Origin: Planctomycetota bacterium
Lineage (GTDB): Bacteria; Planctomycetota; Phycisphaerae; Sedimentisphaerales; Anaerobacaceae
Length of the DNA: 10,272 nucleotides
Reading direction: 5' to 3'
Assembly: GCA_013202635.1 (NCBI GenBank)
Contig: JABMRO010000787.1
Location: 1 to 10,272 of the forward strand
Below are positions 1 through 7,251 of the stretch, piece after piece. How positions within the stretch are numbered: the first letter of the stretch is position 1; every line of letters starts with the position of its first letter. Under the pieces are notes generated by a model. The model saw only the letters and a list, made by a program, of their open reading frames with translations. It had not been told where the DNA came from and searched no databases. The position numbers and the translations under genes were made by a program.

Positions 1-1856
1 CTATTCGCCAGAGAGGACCCGACGATGAAGGAATATGCCTAATTAACCGCGAAAGAAAGTCCTCTCAGTTCTATAAAACTGATCTCACAGTCCCTTCCGT
101 TGGAGCTGGTTTACCCCATATTGCCGGGGGACAGTCAATTGGGACTCATGATCTTGCCCTCATCCATACCCGCTATGCCATTATAGACTTGACGCCTGCA
201 GCCCATCAGCCTTTTGTTAGCGGCGACAATTCTATTGTTGGCATATTCAACGGTGAAATCTATAATTATATAGAATTAAGGAATGAGTTGTCTGCCAAGG
301 GTGTCAATTTCCGGTCATCAAGCGACACCGAGGTTCTCATAGAGGGGTATCGTGTTTGGGGAGACAATCTCTGGGCCAAAATGAATGGCTTTTGGGCTGT
401 CGCCCTTTACGATTTCAAAAACGATACAATAGTTCTTTCGCGAGATAGAATCGGTGTGGCGCCCCTTTACTATCGAGAAATGCCGCATGGCTTTTGTTTC
501 GCCAGCGCCATTCAGTCGCTCATCGACATAGAGCCCAAAGGGATTGGTCTGAATAATGATGTCATCTTAGGATTTGGCCAAACCGGGATAAAGGATCACG
601 ACAACACGACGTTCTATAAGGAGATCAAAAGCCTTCCTGCGTCTACTACAGTGCTGTTTCATTTAAACCAGTACAGGTTTTCAGAGGCATTCCAGAGGAA
701 ATATTGGGACTTTCCAATTACCCGGATGACCCCGGACGATATCCCTTTTGGGGAAGCTATTGAAAAATTTAGAGAAACCTTTTTCAGCGCAGTGGAACTG
801 AGACTCCGTGCGGATGTAAAAGTTGCATTTGAACTGAGTGGTGGTCTTGATAGTTCCTCAGTTGTAGCAGCAGCGGCAATGTTGCGAAATAGCGATATTA
901 CCACTTACACCGCAAGTATTGAGGGGGCCGATGAAGAACCTTACGCTCGGGCCATTCTTAATCGTTATCCAGTTGACTACCGCGTTCTGAATGGGCTTGA
1001 GGGTGGTTTTGAGAACGATTATGATTCTTTTTCCAGATTAATGGAAGAGCCCTATGACAATCCCAACGACTATACCCATTGCAAAATGCTCCAAAAAATG
1101 AAAGGAGACGGTATTTCTGTGGTAGTGACGGGTGCTGGAGGGGATGAGATACTGGCTGGTTATGAAGGCAGCTTCTGGCCAAGGGCGTATCGGGAATTGA
1201 AAAGCAATGGATTTTTTTGGTCTGCCGATTGGTATGAGTTTTGCCGGAGGTTTAAAACCCTTAATCAGTCGTGGCGCACTTTGCGGCATTACGTTGTTGA
1301 TTTGCCCGGTTTCATAAGTAGCCGATTCCTGAGCCAAAAGGAACCTTCACAAAAACACACCCCGACCCGAGCGCTTGAATACCAAAGACGATATAGCCGT
1401 TTATCTTTCCACGAGCAAACCCTCTACCATTTTAATATTGCATTGGTGCCCTATTATATGCGAAGCAGCGATCATTTCACAATGGGAATACCTATAGAAC
1501 ACCGATTTCCACTGTTAGATTATAGGATGATTGAGCTTTGCTTGCAAATGCCCATTACTTATTTTTTCAAAAACGGTTGGACTAAGTATCTGTTAAGGAA
1601 GGCGATGGAACCATACCTGCCCAGAAAGATACTCTGGCGCAGAAAAAAGATGGGCTTTACATTTCCGTTTCGGCAATACTTATCATGTAATAGATCAACG
1701 TTTGAGCTACTGCTGAAGCACCTGAATGTAATTGGGTTTCCAATAAATGAATTTGGAAATTATAACTACCTTTTAAAAACAAATCCGCCATTATTGTGGC
1801 GGCTACTCTCAATAGGTATATGGGCCAAAGATAATTGGCAGTACGTCGCAAAATGA
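1..1856 (+). CDS. AsnB-like glutamine-dependent amidotransferase, 5' end outside the window
   Basis: The protein resembles glutamine-hydrolysing asparagine synthetase. An N-terminal class II glutaminase domain would release ammonia, and a C-terminal PP-loop synthetase domain would activate a carboxylate with ATP and amidate it. The frame is open from base 3 and gives 617 visible residues. It begins inside the conserved RGPDDEG motif (12-32) and continues through HTRYAIIDL and NGEIYNY (about 249-269). A start at the TTG at 189 would cut the glutaminase domain, so the real start, with the catalytic Cys1, lies to the left. The synthetase part shows SGGLDSS (about 837-857), TGAGGDE (1128-1148) and a C-terminal LPRKILWRRKKMGF segment typical of AsnB. 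The usual GDGGDE is changed to GAGGDE, and the usual GIKPLYY to GVAPLYY. Homologues in polysaccharide loci are thought to amidate sugar acids or other cluster products; housekeeping asparagine synthesis cannot be excluded. The family call is secure; the substrate is unknown. Confidence 0.93.
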   Translation, partial: IRQRGPDDEGICLINRERKSSQFYKTDLTVPSVGAGLPHIAGGQSIGTHDLALIHTRYAIIDLTPAAHQPFVSGDNSIVGIFNGEIYNYIELRNELSAKGVNFRSSSDTEVLIEGYRVWGDNLWAKMNGFWAVALYDFKNDTIVLSRDRIGVAPLYYREMPHGFCFASAIQSLIDIEPKGIGLNNDVILGFGQTGIKDHDNTTFYKEIKSLPASTTVLFHLNQYRFSEAFQRKYWDFPITRMTPDDIPFGEAIEKFRETFFSAVELRLRADVKVAFELSGGLDSSSVVAAAAMLRNSDITTYTASIEGADEEPYARAILNRYPVDYRVLNGLEGGFENDYDSFSRLMEEPYDNPNDYTHCKMLQKMKGDGISVVVTGAGGDEILAGYEGSFWPRAYRELKSNGFFWSADWYEFCRRFKTLNQSWRTLRHYVVDLPGFISSRFLSQKEPSQKHTPTRALEYQRRYSRLSFHEQTLYHFNIALVPYYMRSSDHFTMGIPIEHRFPLLDYRMIELCLQMPITYFFKNGWTKYLLRKAMEPYLPRKILWRRKKMGFTFPFRQYLSCNRSTFELLLKHLNVIGFPINEFGNYNYLLKTNPPLLWRLLSIGIWAKDNWQYVAK

Positions 1857-2049
1857 AGAGTATGTCGGGCGCGTTTGTCACTAATGAGGCAGATGTGCAG
1901 TATATTAATATCTTTTTTTTGATGCAGTGCATATTTGCTCTTCGGTAGCTCAGTGGCGAGGCAAGAAATAAATTATTTCGATCATACGTCGGACCAGAGC
2001 TATGAAGGAGCGCGCAGACTCCGGCTAAGGCGCATGAGCTACATACTAT

Positions 2050-2053
2050 GGAG
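2050..2053 (+). promoter_or_regulatory. GGAG ribosome binding site for the zinc-ribbon methyltransferase
   Basis: GGAG sits six bases before the ATG at 2060. It includes the last base of an alternative in-frame ATG at 2048, which has no comparable site at good spacing. It therefore favours 2060 as the start. A third in-frame ATG at 2069 is also possible. Confidence 0.45.
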
Positions 2054-2059
2054 CGCATA

Positions 2060-2815
2060 ATGCTCAAAATGAGTCAACTAAAGAAAAAGATTCGATTGCA
2101 AATATTCAAGTCGCAAAACCGGGATAAGGAAAAATATACTTGTCCCATTTGCAATTTTCATGGGCCTTTTCAAGATGTTAACCCTGAAACTGGTATCAGG
2201 AAACATGCAATGTGCCCAAACTGTGGAGCTTTAGAAAGGCACCGATTGCAATTTTTAGTAATTCAAACTCTTTTGAAGAAGCTTGATTTCTCACAAAAAA
2301 AGATGCTTCATTTTGCTCCCGAACGATTTCTTAAGAGTTTCTTAACGAAACGGTTTGGTAAGTATGAAACTGCAGACATAGAAATGGAAAATGTAGACTA
2401 TAAAGTTGATATTCAAGAACTTCCCTTTCTTGACAGCACTTATGATTGGGTTTATGCCTCACATGTATTGGAGCATGTCCCGGATGACAAAAAGGCCTTA
2501 CAAGAAATTCGGAGGATACTCAGGCCGGGAGGTATAGCTATTCTTCCCGTTCCATTGCTTTGTGAAAGGACAATTGAGTATCCCGAACCAAATCCATATG
2601 AAGCATATCACGTCCGTGCTCCAGGATACGATTATTTTTGCAAATATGAACCGTATTTTTCAAGAATTGAAAAGTACACCTCTGATTCACTACCAGAGGA
2701 ATATCAGTTATTTATATTTGAAGATAGAACGAAATGGCCTACTGATAAATGTCCGCGGCGGCCAGCTATGATGGGCGAAAAACACATCGATATAGTTCCA
2801 GTATGCTATGCATGA
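2060..2815 (+). CDS. SAM-dependent methyltransferase with N-terminal zinc ribbon
   Basis: A 251-residue protein (255 if the ATG at 2048 is used). A four-cysteine zinc ribbon comes first: C28/C31 in CPIC and C52/C55 in CPNC, followed by ALERHR. A class I Rossmann methyltransferase domain of the Methyltransf_11 type follows. The usual glycine-rich motif I is replaced by LHFAPE, a form known in a subgroup of these enzymes. Later motifs are clear: a TADIE acidic strand, ASHVLEHVPDD, and RRILRPGGIAIL before a proline-rich loop, with HVRAPGYDYF near the end. No signal peptide or membrane segment is visible, so it should be cytoplasmic. It starts about 200 bases after the amidotransferase and ends 97 bases before the first GT4 gene. 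The likely role is methylation of a sugar or other small acceptor in the glycan pathway. The acceptor is inferred only from the neighbours. Confidence 0.85.
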   Translation: MLKMSQLKKKIRLQIFKSQNRDKEKYTCPICNFHGPFQDVNPETGIRKHAMCPNCGALERHRLQFLVIQTLLKKLDFSQKKMLHFAPERFLKSFLTKRFGKYETADIEMENVDYKVDIQELPFLDSTYDWVYASHVLEHVPDDKKALQEIRRILRPGGIAILPVPLLCERTIEYPEPNPYEAYHVRAPGYDYFCKYEPYFSRIEKYTSDSLPEEYQLFIFEDRTKWPTDKCPRRPAMMGEKHIDIVPVCYA

Positions 2816-2829
2816 ATCACATTGCTTAG

Positions 2830-2860
2830 AGGAACAGGGCACAGTACTGTTATCGTTCCT
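2830..2860. repeat. nested inverted repeat ahead of the first GT4 gene
   Basis: Outer arms AGGAAC (2830-2835) and GTTCCT (2855-2860) surround a perfect ten-base palindrome, ACAGTACTGT (2841-2850). The two dyads share nearly the same centre. It lies in the 97-base gap between the methyltransferase and the GT4 gene. It could be an operator or a structured 5' leader. It is not a convincing terminator, because the nearest T-run (about 2873-2878) is more than ten bases downstream. Chance is possible. Confidence 0.35.
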
Positions 2861-2912
2861 GATGCAGACTTGATTTTTTGCCAAATCATTTTTGGAAAGT
2901 CTTTGGTCAATA

Positions 2913-4142
2913 ATGAAAATCGCATTTATTGTGGATGTATTCCCAAGTTTATCCGAGACCTTTATCTTGAACCAGATAACCGGGCTCATCAATCTTGGTC
3001 ACGAGATAGAGATATTTGCAGGTGCTCGATCAACCGAAAGCGAAATGCATCTGGAAGTGAAGGAGTACCGCCTTCTGAATCACACACATTTTCATAATGA
3101 AATACCACAAAATAGGGTTTATCGGGTCATTAGGGCTTTTGTACTGCTGGCGTGTAACCTTCCAAGACACCCATTTGTTATTTTGCGTTCTTTGAATTTT
3201 ATTAAGTATGGCGGCGATGCCTTGTCTCTTTACCTCTTTTACAAAGTGTGCCTTTTTTTATCAAAAGGGAACTTTGACATTATTCAATGCCACTTTGGTC
3301 CAAATGGCAACCTGGGAGCACTTTTAAAAGAAATAGGTATCCAGGGTAAACTTGTCACGATGTTTCATGGATATGACATCAGGCGTGGCATTGAAAAGGG
3401 AAAAAATATATATGCCAAGTTGTTCAAATGTGGAGACTGTTTTCTTTCCATTTCTGATTATACGACAAAACACCTCATGGAGTTTGGTGCTGATAAAAAA
3501 AAGATAAAATATCATCCAGTAGGAGTTAGCATCAATAAATTTCCATTTCGATGGGACACTTCAAATGAAGTATTATCAGATAGTACGAAAATTTTAACAA
3601 TAGCACGATTAACTGAAGAAAAGGGTTTAATTTGCGGGATTCAAGCTATCGGGAAGTTGATCAAGAAGAACCCCAATATTAATTTAGAATACCGGATTGT
3701 TGGAGATGGTCCCTTAGCAGGTGAACTTAGGAAGTATGCCGAACATATGGAAGTTAAAAGATTTATACATTTTAGAGGGCAACAAAGCCATGAAGAAATT
3801 GTCAGATTGATAGGAGAATCCCATGTGTTTTTTCTTCCCAGTAACGCAGAAGTTCTTCCTGTTGTTTTAATGGAGGCACAAGCGGCAGGGCTTCCTGTTG
3901 TTGCAACATCGGTTGGAGCCGTTTCTGAACTTGTGAAGGATGGAATTTCTGGTTTTCTTGTTCCCGAGCGGGATGTGGACGCAATGGTTGAAAGATTAGA
4001 ATATCTAATAAAAAATCCCGAAGTTTGGCCGGAAATGGGCATGGAAGGACGAAAGCACGTAGACGAAAATTACAACATCAAAGAACTGAATAAACGATTA
4101 GTAGAGATATATCAGAATCTATTAGCAGATGATTCGGTATGA
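2913..4142 (+). CDS. GT4 glycosyltransferase, WcaL-like (GT-B fold)
   Basis: A 409-residue retaining GT-B glycosyltransferase that would add a sugar from a nucleotide donor to a growing lipid-linked glycan at the inner membrane. The N-terminus MKIAFIVDVFPSLSETFI matches the colanic-acid WcaL-type start, so I use the ATG at 2913 rather than the TTG at 2892. The acceptor half carries CHFGPNG around residue 127 and FHGYDIR at 151-157. The donor half (Glycos_transf_1) has ARLTEEKGL near 230, RIVGDGPL, and the E-X7-E signature at E313 and E321 within EVLPVVLMEAQAAGLPVV. No clear Shine-Dalgarno site precedes the start. The gene ends in the first unit of a TATGA tandem repeat, 55 bases before the next start. 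An A8 run at 3495-3502 could be prone to slippage, but the frame is intact. Donor and acceptor sugars cannot be read from the sequence. Confidence 0.92.
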   Translation: MKIAFIVDVFPSLSETFILNQITGLINLGHEIEIFAGARSTESEMHLEVKEYRLLNHTHFHNEIPQNRVYRVIRAFVLLACNLPRHPFVILRSLNFIKYGGDALSLYLFYKVCLFLSKGNFDIIQCHFGPNGNLGALLKEIGIQGKLVTMFHGYDIRRGIEKGKNIYAKLFKCGDCFLSISDYTTKHLMEFGADKKKIKYHPVGVSINKFPFRWDTSNEVLSDSTKILTIARLTEEKGLICGIQAIGKLIKKNPNINLEYRIVGDGPLAGELRKYAEHMEVKRFIHFRGQQSHEEIVRLIGESHVFFLPSNAEVLPVVLMEAQAAGLPVVATSVGAVSELVKDGISGFLVPERDVDAMVERLEYLIKNPEVWPEMGMEGRKHVDENYNIKELNKRLVEIYQNLLADDSV

Positions 4143-4156
4143 TATGATATGATATG
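4138..4156. repeat. TATGA pentanucleotide tandem repeat, 3.8 copies
   Basis: Three full TATGA units plus TATG form a 19-base microsatellite. The first unit contains the TGA stop of the upstream glycosyltransferase. A tandem pair of TGTATGT (4159-4165 and 4166-4172) follows almost at once. Because the stop is in the first unit, copy-number change would not alter the upstream protein. It would alter the distance to the next start. Confidence 0.9.
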
Positions 4157-4197
4157 TTTGTATGTTGTATGTTTATTTAAGTCATCCTTTTAGAATT

Positions 4198-5115
4198 ATG
4201 AACGAGAAATCCCCCTTAGTCAGCGTTGTAATCCCGACCTACAACAGAGAAAACCTGGTCGGCAGAGCTATCAAAAGTGTGCTTTCACAGACATTTGAAG
4301 ATTTTGAACTGATTGTTGTGGATGATGCCTCTTTAGATAACACTGAAGAAGTTATAAAACGATTTCAGGATTCGCGAATAAAATATGTTCAGCACCAGAA
4401 AAATATGGGGGCGCCAGCGACAAGAAATACCGGTATTAGAATGGCAAAGGGAGCTTACATAGGGCTCTTAGACGATGATGATGAATGGTTACCCACAAAA
4501 TTGGATAAGCAGGTCAATAGATTCAAAGAAAGCTCTGGAAGAACCGGTGTTGTTTATTCTGGCTTTGAAGTGAGGGACCAGAATGGCAGAATTGTTCAAA
4601 CAACATTTCCAGCGTTGAGAGGCAACCTCTATATGAGGCTGCTCAAAAGGAATATGATTGGCGGATCATCAATGATAAAAAGTGAGTGTTTTGAGAAGGT
4701 GGGATTGTTTGACAGGTCCCTCAAGAGCTGTCAGGATTGGGATATGTGGCTGAGGATTTCCGAATATTACGAGTTCGATTTTGTACCCGAGATACTATCC
4801 ACCATACACCTCCACGGTGACCAGATATCCTCTAAGTATTCCTCCATGATTCCGGGGAGAACCAGAATGATTCAGAAACATATGGATGAATTCAGGAAAC
4901 ACCCGGATATTTTGGTGATTCACCTGAAAAGAATGGGGAAATTGCATTGTATCAACGGTACCTGGAAAGAGGCTGTTTATTGGTTTAGAAGGGCTCTCGT
5001 CGTGAATCCGTTTGAAATCATAAAGATAGTGGCTTGGTGTGTTCTCGAGCTGCCAAAGATAAAGATGTTTTCAAGAGAAAGGCATTTCAAGAGATATCGC
5101 ATTGAAGAGGGATGA
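4198..5115 (+). CDS. GT2-family glycosyltransferase (GT-A fold)
   Basis: A 305-residue inverting GT-A glycosyltransferase. The family N-terminus SPLVSVVIPTYNRE follows the ATG at 4198. An ATG at 4162 in the same frame would add twelve residues unlike the family, so I prefer 4198, though neither start has a clear Shine-Dalgarno site. The nucleotide-binding strand is VVDDAS (D42, D43) and the metal-binding DXD is the run D92-D95 in LLDDDDEW. A catalytic-base region QDWDMWLR lies at 179-186. The C-terminal stretch GTWKEAVYWFRRALVVNPF looks like one TPR-type unit, as found at the end of many such enzymes. No membrane segments are visible, so it should act in the cytoplasm on a lipid-linked acceptor. 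Its stop lies seven bases before the likely start of the next gene, which suggests translational coupling. The sugar specificity is unknown. Confidence 0.92.
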   Translation: MNEKSPLVSVVIPTYNRENLVGRAIKSVLSQTFEDFELIVVDDASLDNTEEVIKRFQDSRIKYVQHQKNMGAPATRNTGIRMAKGAYIGLLDDDDEWLPTKLDKQVNRFKESSGRTGVVYSGFEVRDQNGRIVQTTFPALRGNLYMRLLKRNMIGGSSMIKSECFEKVGLFDRSLKSCQDWDMWLRISEYYEFDFVPEILSTIHLHGDQISSKYSSMIPGRTRMIQKHMDEFRKHPDILVIHLKRMGKLHCINGTWKEAVYWFRRALVVNPFEIIKIVAWCVLELPKIKMFSRERHFKRYRIEEG

Positions 5116-5122
5116 AGAAACA

Positions 5123-6157
5123 GTGAGAATACTTTTTGTTGGGCACCACATGCCTCATTATACCCACACCAATGTTTACAGAGAAAAAGCAATTAAAGAG
5201 CTTGGCCATGAACTTTCATTTTTTGACGACAGGGGCTTTAGGCTACCGGGAAGGATAAGAGACCGAATTGATTGCTTACAGAAATGGGATTTTCAAAGAC
5301 TCAATAATAAACTTGTCAATGTCGCCCGGCTTGAGAAACCCCGTTTATGCCTTGTTATGGGTACACGACTAATGCTACCGCTTCCACAGTGTCTGGAACA
5401 GATAAAAGCTATGGGAATAAAAGTTGTAACCTGGATAACCGATCCGCCGCATGATCCTCCATATTCCGATGCCTTTCACTTCATACGGGCAACTGCTCCT
5501 TTCTACAATCACGTTTTTTGCGCCGGAACAGAAGCCATTGACATTTTGAAGGATGAGGGGATAGGCAAAATCACTTGGCTTCCTTTTGCTTGTGATCCCG
5601 ACTATCACCGGAAGGTTCCAATTACCGGTGAAGACAAGAGGGAGTACGGACGTGATATCGCTTTTGTCGGCGCCTATTATCCCAATAGGTGGCAGATATT
5701 TAGGGAACTGGAGGAATTTGATTTAGGTATCTGGGGGCCCTCTTGGGGCAAAGTTGCCGAAAGGATGAACACAAGCACACACATTAAAGACGTCAAAATT
5801 GATGTCTCCCAATGGGTCAAGATATATAGTGCGGCCAAGATCGTTATCGTGACACATTTTCATGGTGGAAAGACACCTTGTTATCAGGCAAGCCCGAAAA
5901 TTTATGAGGCTCTCGCCTGTGGATCTTTCGTGCTTGTTGATAACCAGAAGGATGTTTTTTCACTGTTTGAGAATGGCAAACATTTGGTGCTTTTTGACAA
6001 CATTGAGGATCTAAAACAAAAAATTAGATATTACCTCAAAAACCCCGGCGAGAGAAAAGAGATTGCTGAAAGGGGCAGGCAGGAGGTTCTCGCCAATCAT
6101 ACCTACCGTCACCGAATAGAAAGGATTATTGAAACCAGTTTCAAATCACAGATATAG
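5123..6157 (+). CDS. CgeB-like glycosyltransferase (DUF3880 plus Glyco_trans_1_2)
   Basis: A 344-residue GT-B protein related to Bacillus CgeB and to glycosyltransferases of capsule and spore-surface loci. The N-terminal half has MRILFVGHHMPH, then a TDPPHDPPY segment at 107-114 and the family hallmark WLPFACDPDYH at 152-162. The C-terminal half has DIAFVGAYYPNRW (178-190), GIWGPSW (202-208), SPKIYEALACGSFVLVD (257-273) and a closing ERGRQEVLANHTYRHR. The GTG at 5123 is chosen because it begins the family's usual first strand. A TTG at 5102 would overlap the GT2 gene by 14 bases. GAGGG lies about twelve bases before the GTG, a long but usable spacing. CgeB proteins are known from spore coats, but here the neighbours point to cell-surface glycan assembly. 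The donor sugar is unknown. Confidence 0.88.
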   Translation: MRILFVGHHMPHYTHTNVYREKAIKELGHELSFFDDRGFRLPGRIRDRIDCLQKWDFQRLNNKLVNVARLEKPRLCLVMGTRLMLPLPQCLEQIKAMGIKVVTWITDPPHDPPYSDAFHFIRATAPFYNHVFCAGTEAIDILKDEGIGKITWLPFACDPDYHRKVPITGEDKREYGRDIAFVGAYYPNRWQIFRELEEFDLGIWGPSWGKVAERMNTSTHIKDVKIDVSQWVKIYSAAKIVIVTHFHGGKTPCYQASPKIYEALACGSFVLVDNQKDVFSLFENGKHLVLFDNIEDLKQKIRYYLKNPGERKEIAERGRQEVLANHTYRHRIERIIETSFKSQI

Positions 6158-6177
6158 AGAAAAATGTGTGATCGAAA

Positions 6178-7251
6178 ATGTTTTCGCATGCAATGAAATA
6201 CGCTAAAAAATTGGTCAAATGGCTATTGTTTTCGAGTCTGTATTACTCTGGCGGTTTCAATTTGATAAGGTACGTTTCAGACAGATTGGAAAAAAAGGCT
6301 GTTATATTGTGCTACCACAGGGTAGTAGATGGAAAAGCTGATTATTATTCTGCTCCGGGAACACAGTTGGAGAGCCGAAATTTCAGGAGTCAGCTTAAGC
6401 TGTGGTCCAAAAAATATAAAATCATTCCTTTATCCGAATTGGTGGCAATTTTAAAGGATGGATATGGATTCAACAGTAGTTACATGGTGTTGACCTTTGA
6501 TGATGGTTTTAAGGATGGTTTTACCCATGTCTTTCCTGTTTTGAAGGAATTCGCTGTGTCGGGGACGTTTTTTGTCTCTGCAAATTTCATAGGCAAGAAC
6601 TCTCTGTTTTGGCAGAATCAACCGCGGTATTACCTAAGTTTGACAACCAGAGATAGACTAAAATGGAAAGGCATCGATTTTCCCATTGTCTCCAAGAATG
6701 ATAAGCTCAGGGCAGAATGTATTCTCAAAGAAAAGTTAGGTTTGATGGGACCCGAGAAGAGGGAGGCTGATCTATATAGAATTAGACAGTCTCTCGGCAT
6801 AAATAATGATGCCCTTAGCGATAAAGAGATTATGCTAAATCATAATGATATCTATCAAATGCAGAGCAGCCCATTTGTGGAGGTTGGCTCGCATTCCATG
6901 AGCCATTCGATTTTGTCCAACTGCCCACCTGATCAGATCGAATTTGAGGTGAAAGAGGAAAGAAAAATCTGGGATTCAACTGCCTCTATCCCGGTTGTCT
7001 TCTTCGCCTATCCGTTTGGAATATATAGTGAATCCGCGATGGCATCCTTACAAAGCAATGGTTATGAAGCGGCTGTTACCCTGAGAGAAGGTTTTGTGAG
7101 GAAGTCTGATGATCTGTATCAGCTTAACCGTATCAGCGTATTTCGTGACGATACGACCCTATCTGTTATGATAAGAAAGCTCTTAAGACTTTATCTCAGA
7201 CATATCTTCAGCAACATAAAGTCATTTTTGATATGGAAATTCAAGAAATAA
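6178..7251 (+). CDS. polysaccharide deacetylase (NodB/CE4 fold)
   Basis: A 357-residue carbohydrate esterase family 4 protein, expected to remove acetyl from an N-acetylated sugar using a divalent metal. Residues 45-49 read CYHRV, the usual opening strand. TFDDG at 106-110 gives the catalytic base D108 and metal ligand D109. The other ligands are H239 and H243 in GSHSMSHS. FAYPFG follows at 276-281 and QLNRISV near 315. About 90 residues lie between TFDDG and the HxxxH motif, a long insertion seen in EPS-cluster members. The N-terminus is basic with a short hydrophobic patch (KWLLFSSLYY) and is not a convincing signal peptide. The enzyme may therefore act at the inner face of the membrane on a lipid-linked intermediate, which is inference. 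The start has no strong Shine-Dalgarno site; an ATG at 6193 is an alternative. The 3' end overlaps the next gene by 19 bases. Confidence 0.92.
   Translation: MFSHAMKYAKKLVKWLLFSSLYYSGGFNLIRYVSDRLEKKAVILCYHRVVDGKADYYSAPGTQLESRNFRSQLKLWSKKYKIIPLSELVAILKDGYGFNSSYMVLTFDDGFKDGFTHVFPVLKEFAVSGTFFVSANFIGKNSLFWQNQPRYYLSLTTRDRLKWKGIDFPIVSKNDKLRAECILKEKLGLMGPEKREADLYRIRQSLGINNDALSDKEIMLNHNDIYQMQSSPFVEVGSHSMSHSILSNCPPDQIEFEVKEERKIWDSTASIPVVFFAYPFGIYSESAMASLQSNGYEAAVTLREGFVRKSDDLYQLNRISVFRDDTTLSVMIRKLLRLYLRHIFSNIKSFLIWKFKK

Noticed and set aside
1902..1920. ATATTAATAT palindrome followed by a T8 run, as a terminator of the amidotransferase gene
   Set aside because: The stem is A/T only with almost no loop, so it would be too weak for a confident terminator, though the T-run is suggestive.
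1922..1932. ATGCAGTGCAT perfect palindrome as an operator or hairpin
   Set aside because: The centre is one base, so no hairpin can form, and there is no second copy or promoter beside it.
1930..1970. tRNA-like string GGTAGCTCAGTGG, resembling the 5' half of a tRNA
   Set aside because: The D-stem partner is imperfect, and no matching acceptor strand or T-loop follows within tRNA length. At best a small tRNA remnant, more likely chance.
1657..2067. Minus-strand open frame of 136 codons
   Set aside because: It overlaps the conserved C-terminus of the amidotransferase and its protein shows no recognisable domain; a shadow frame.
2822..2850. Possible promoter TTGCTT, 17 bases, TACTGT upstream of the first GT4 gene
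   Set aside because: Each box matches consensus at only three positions, no better than chance.
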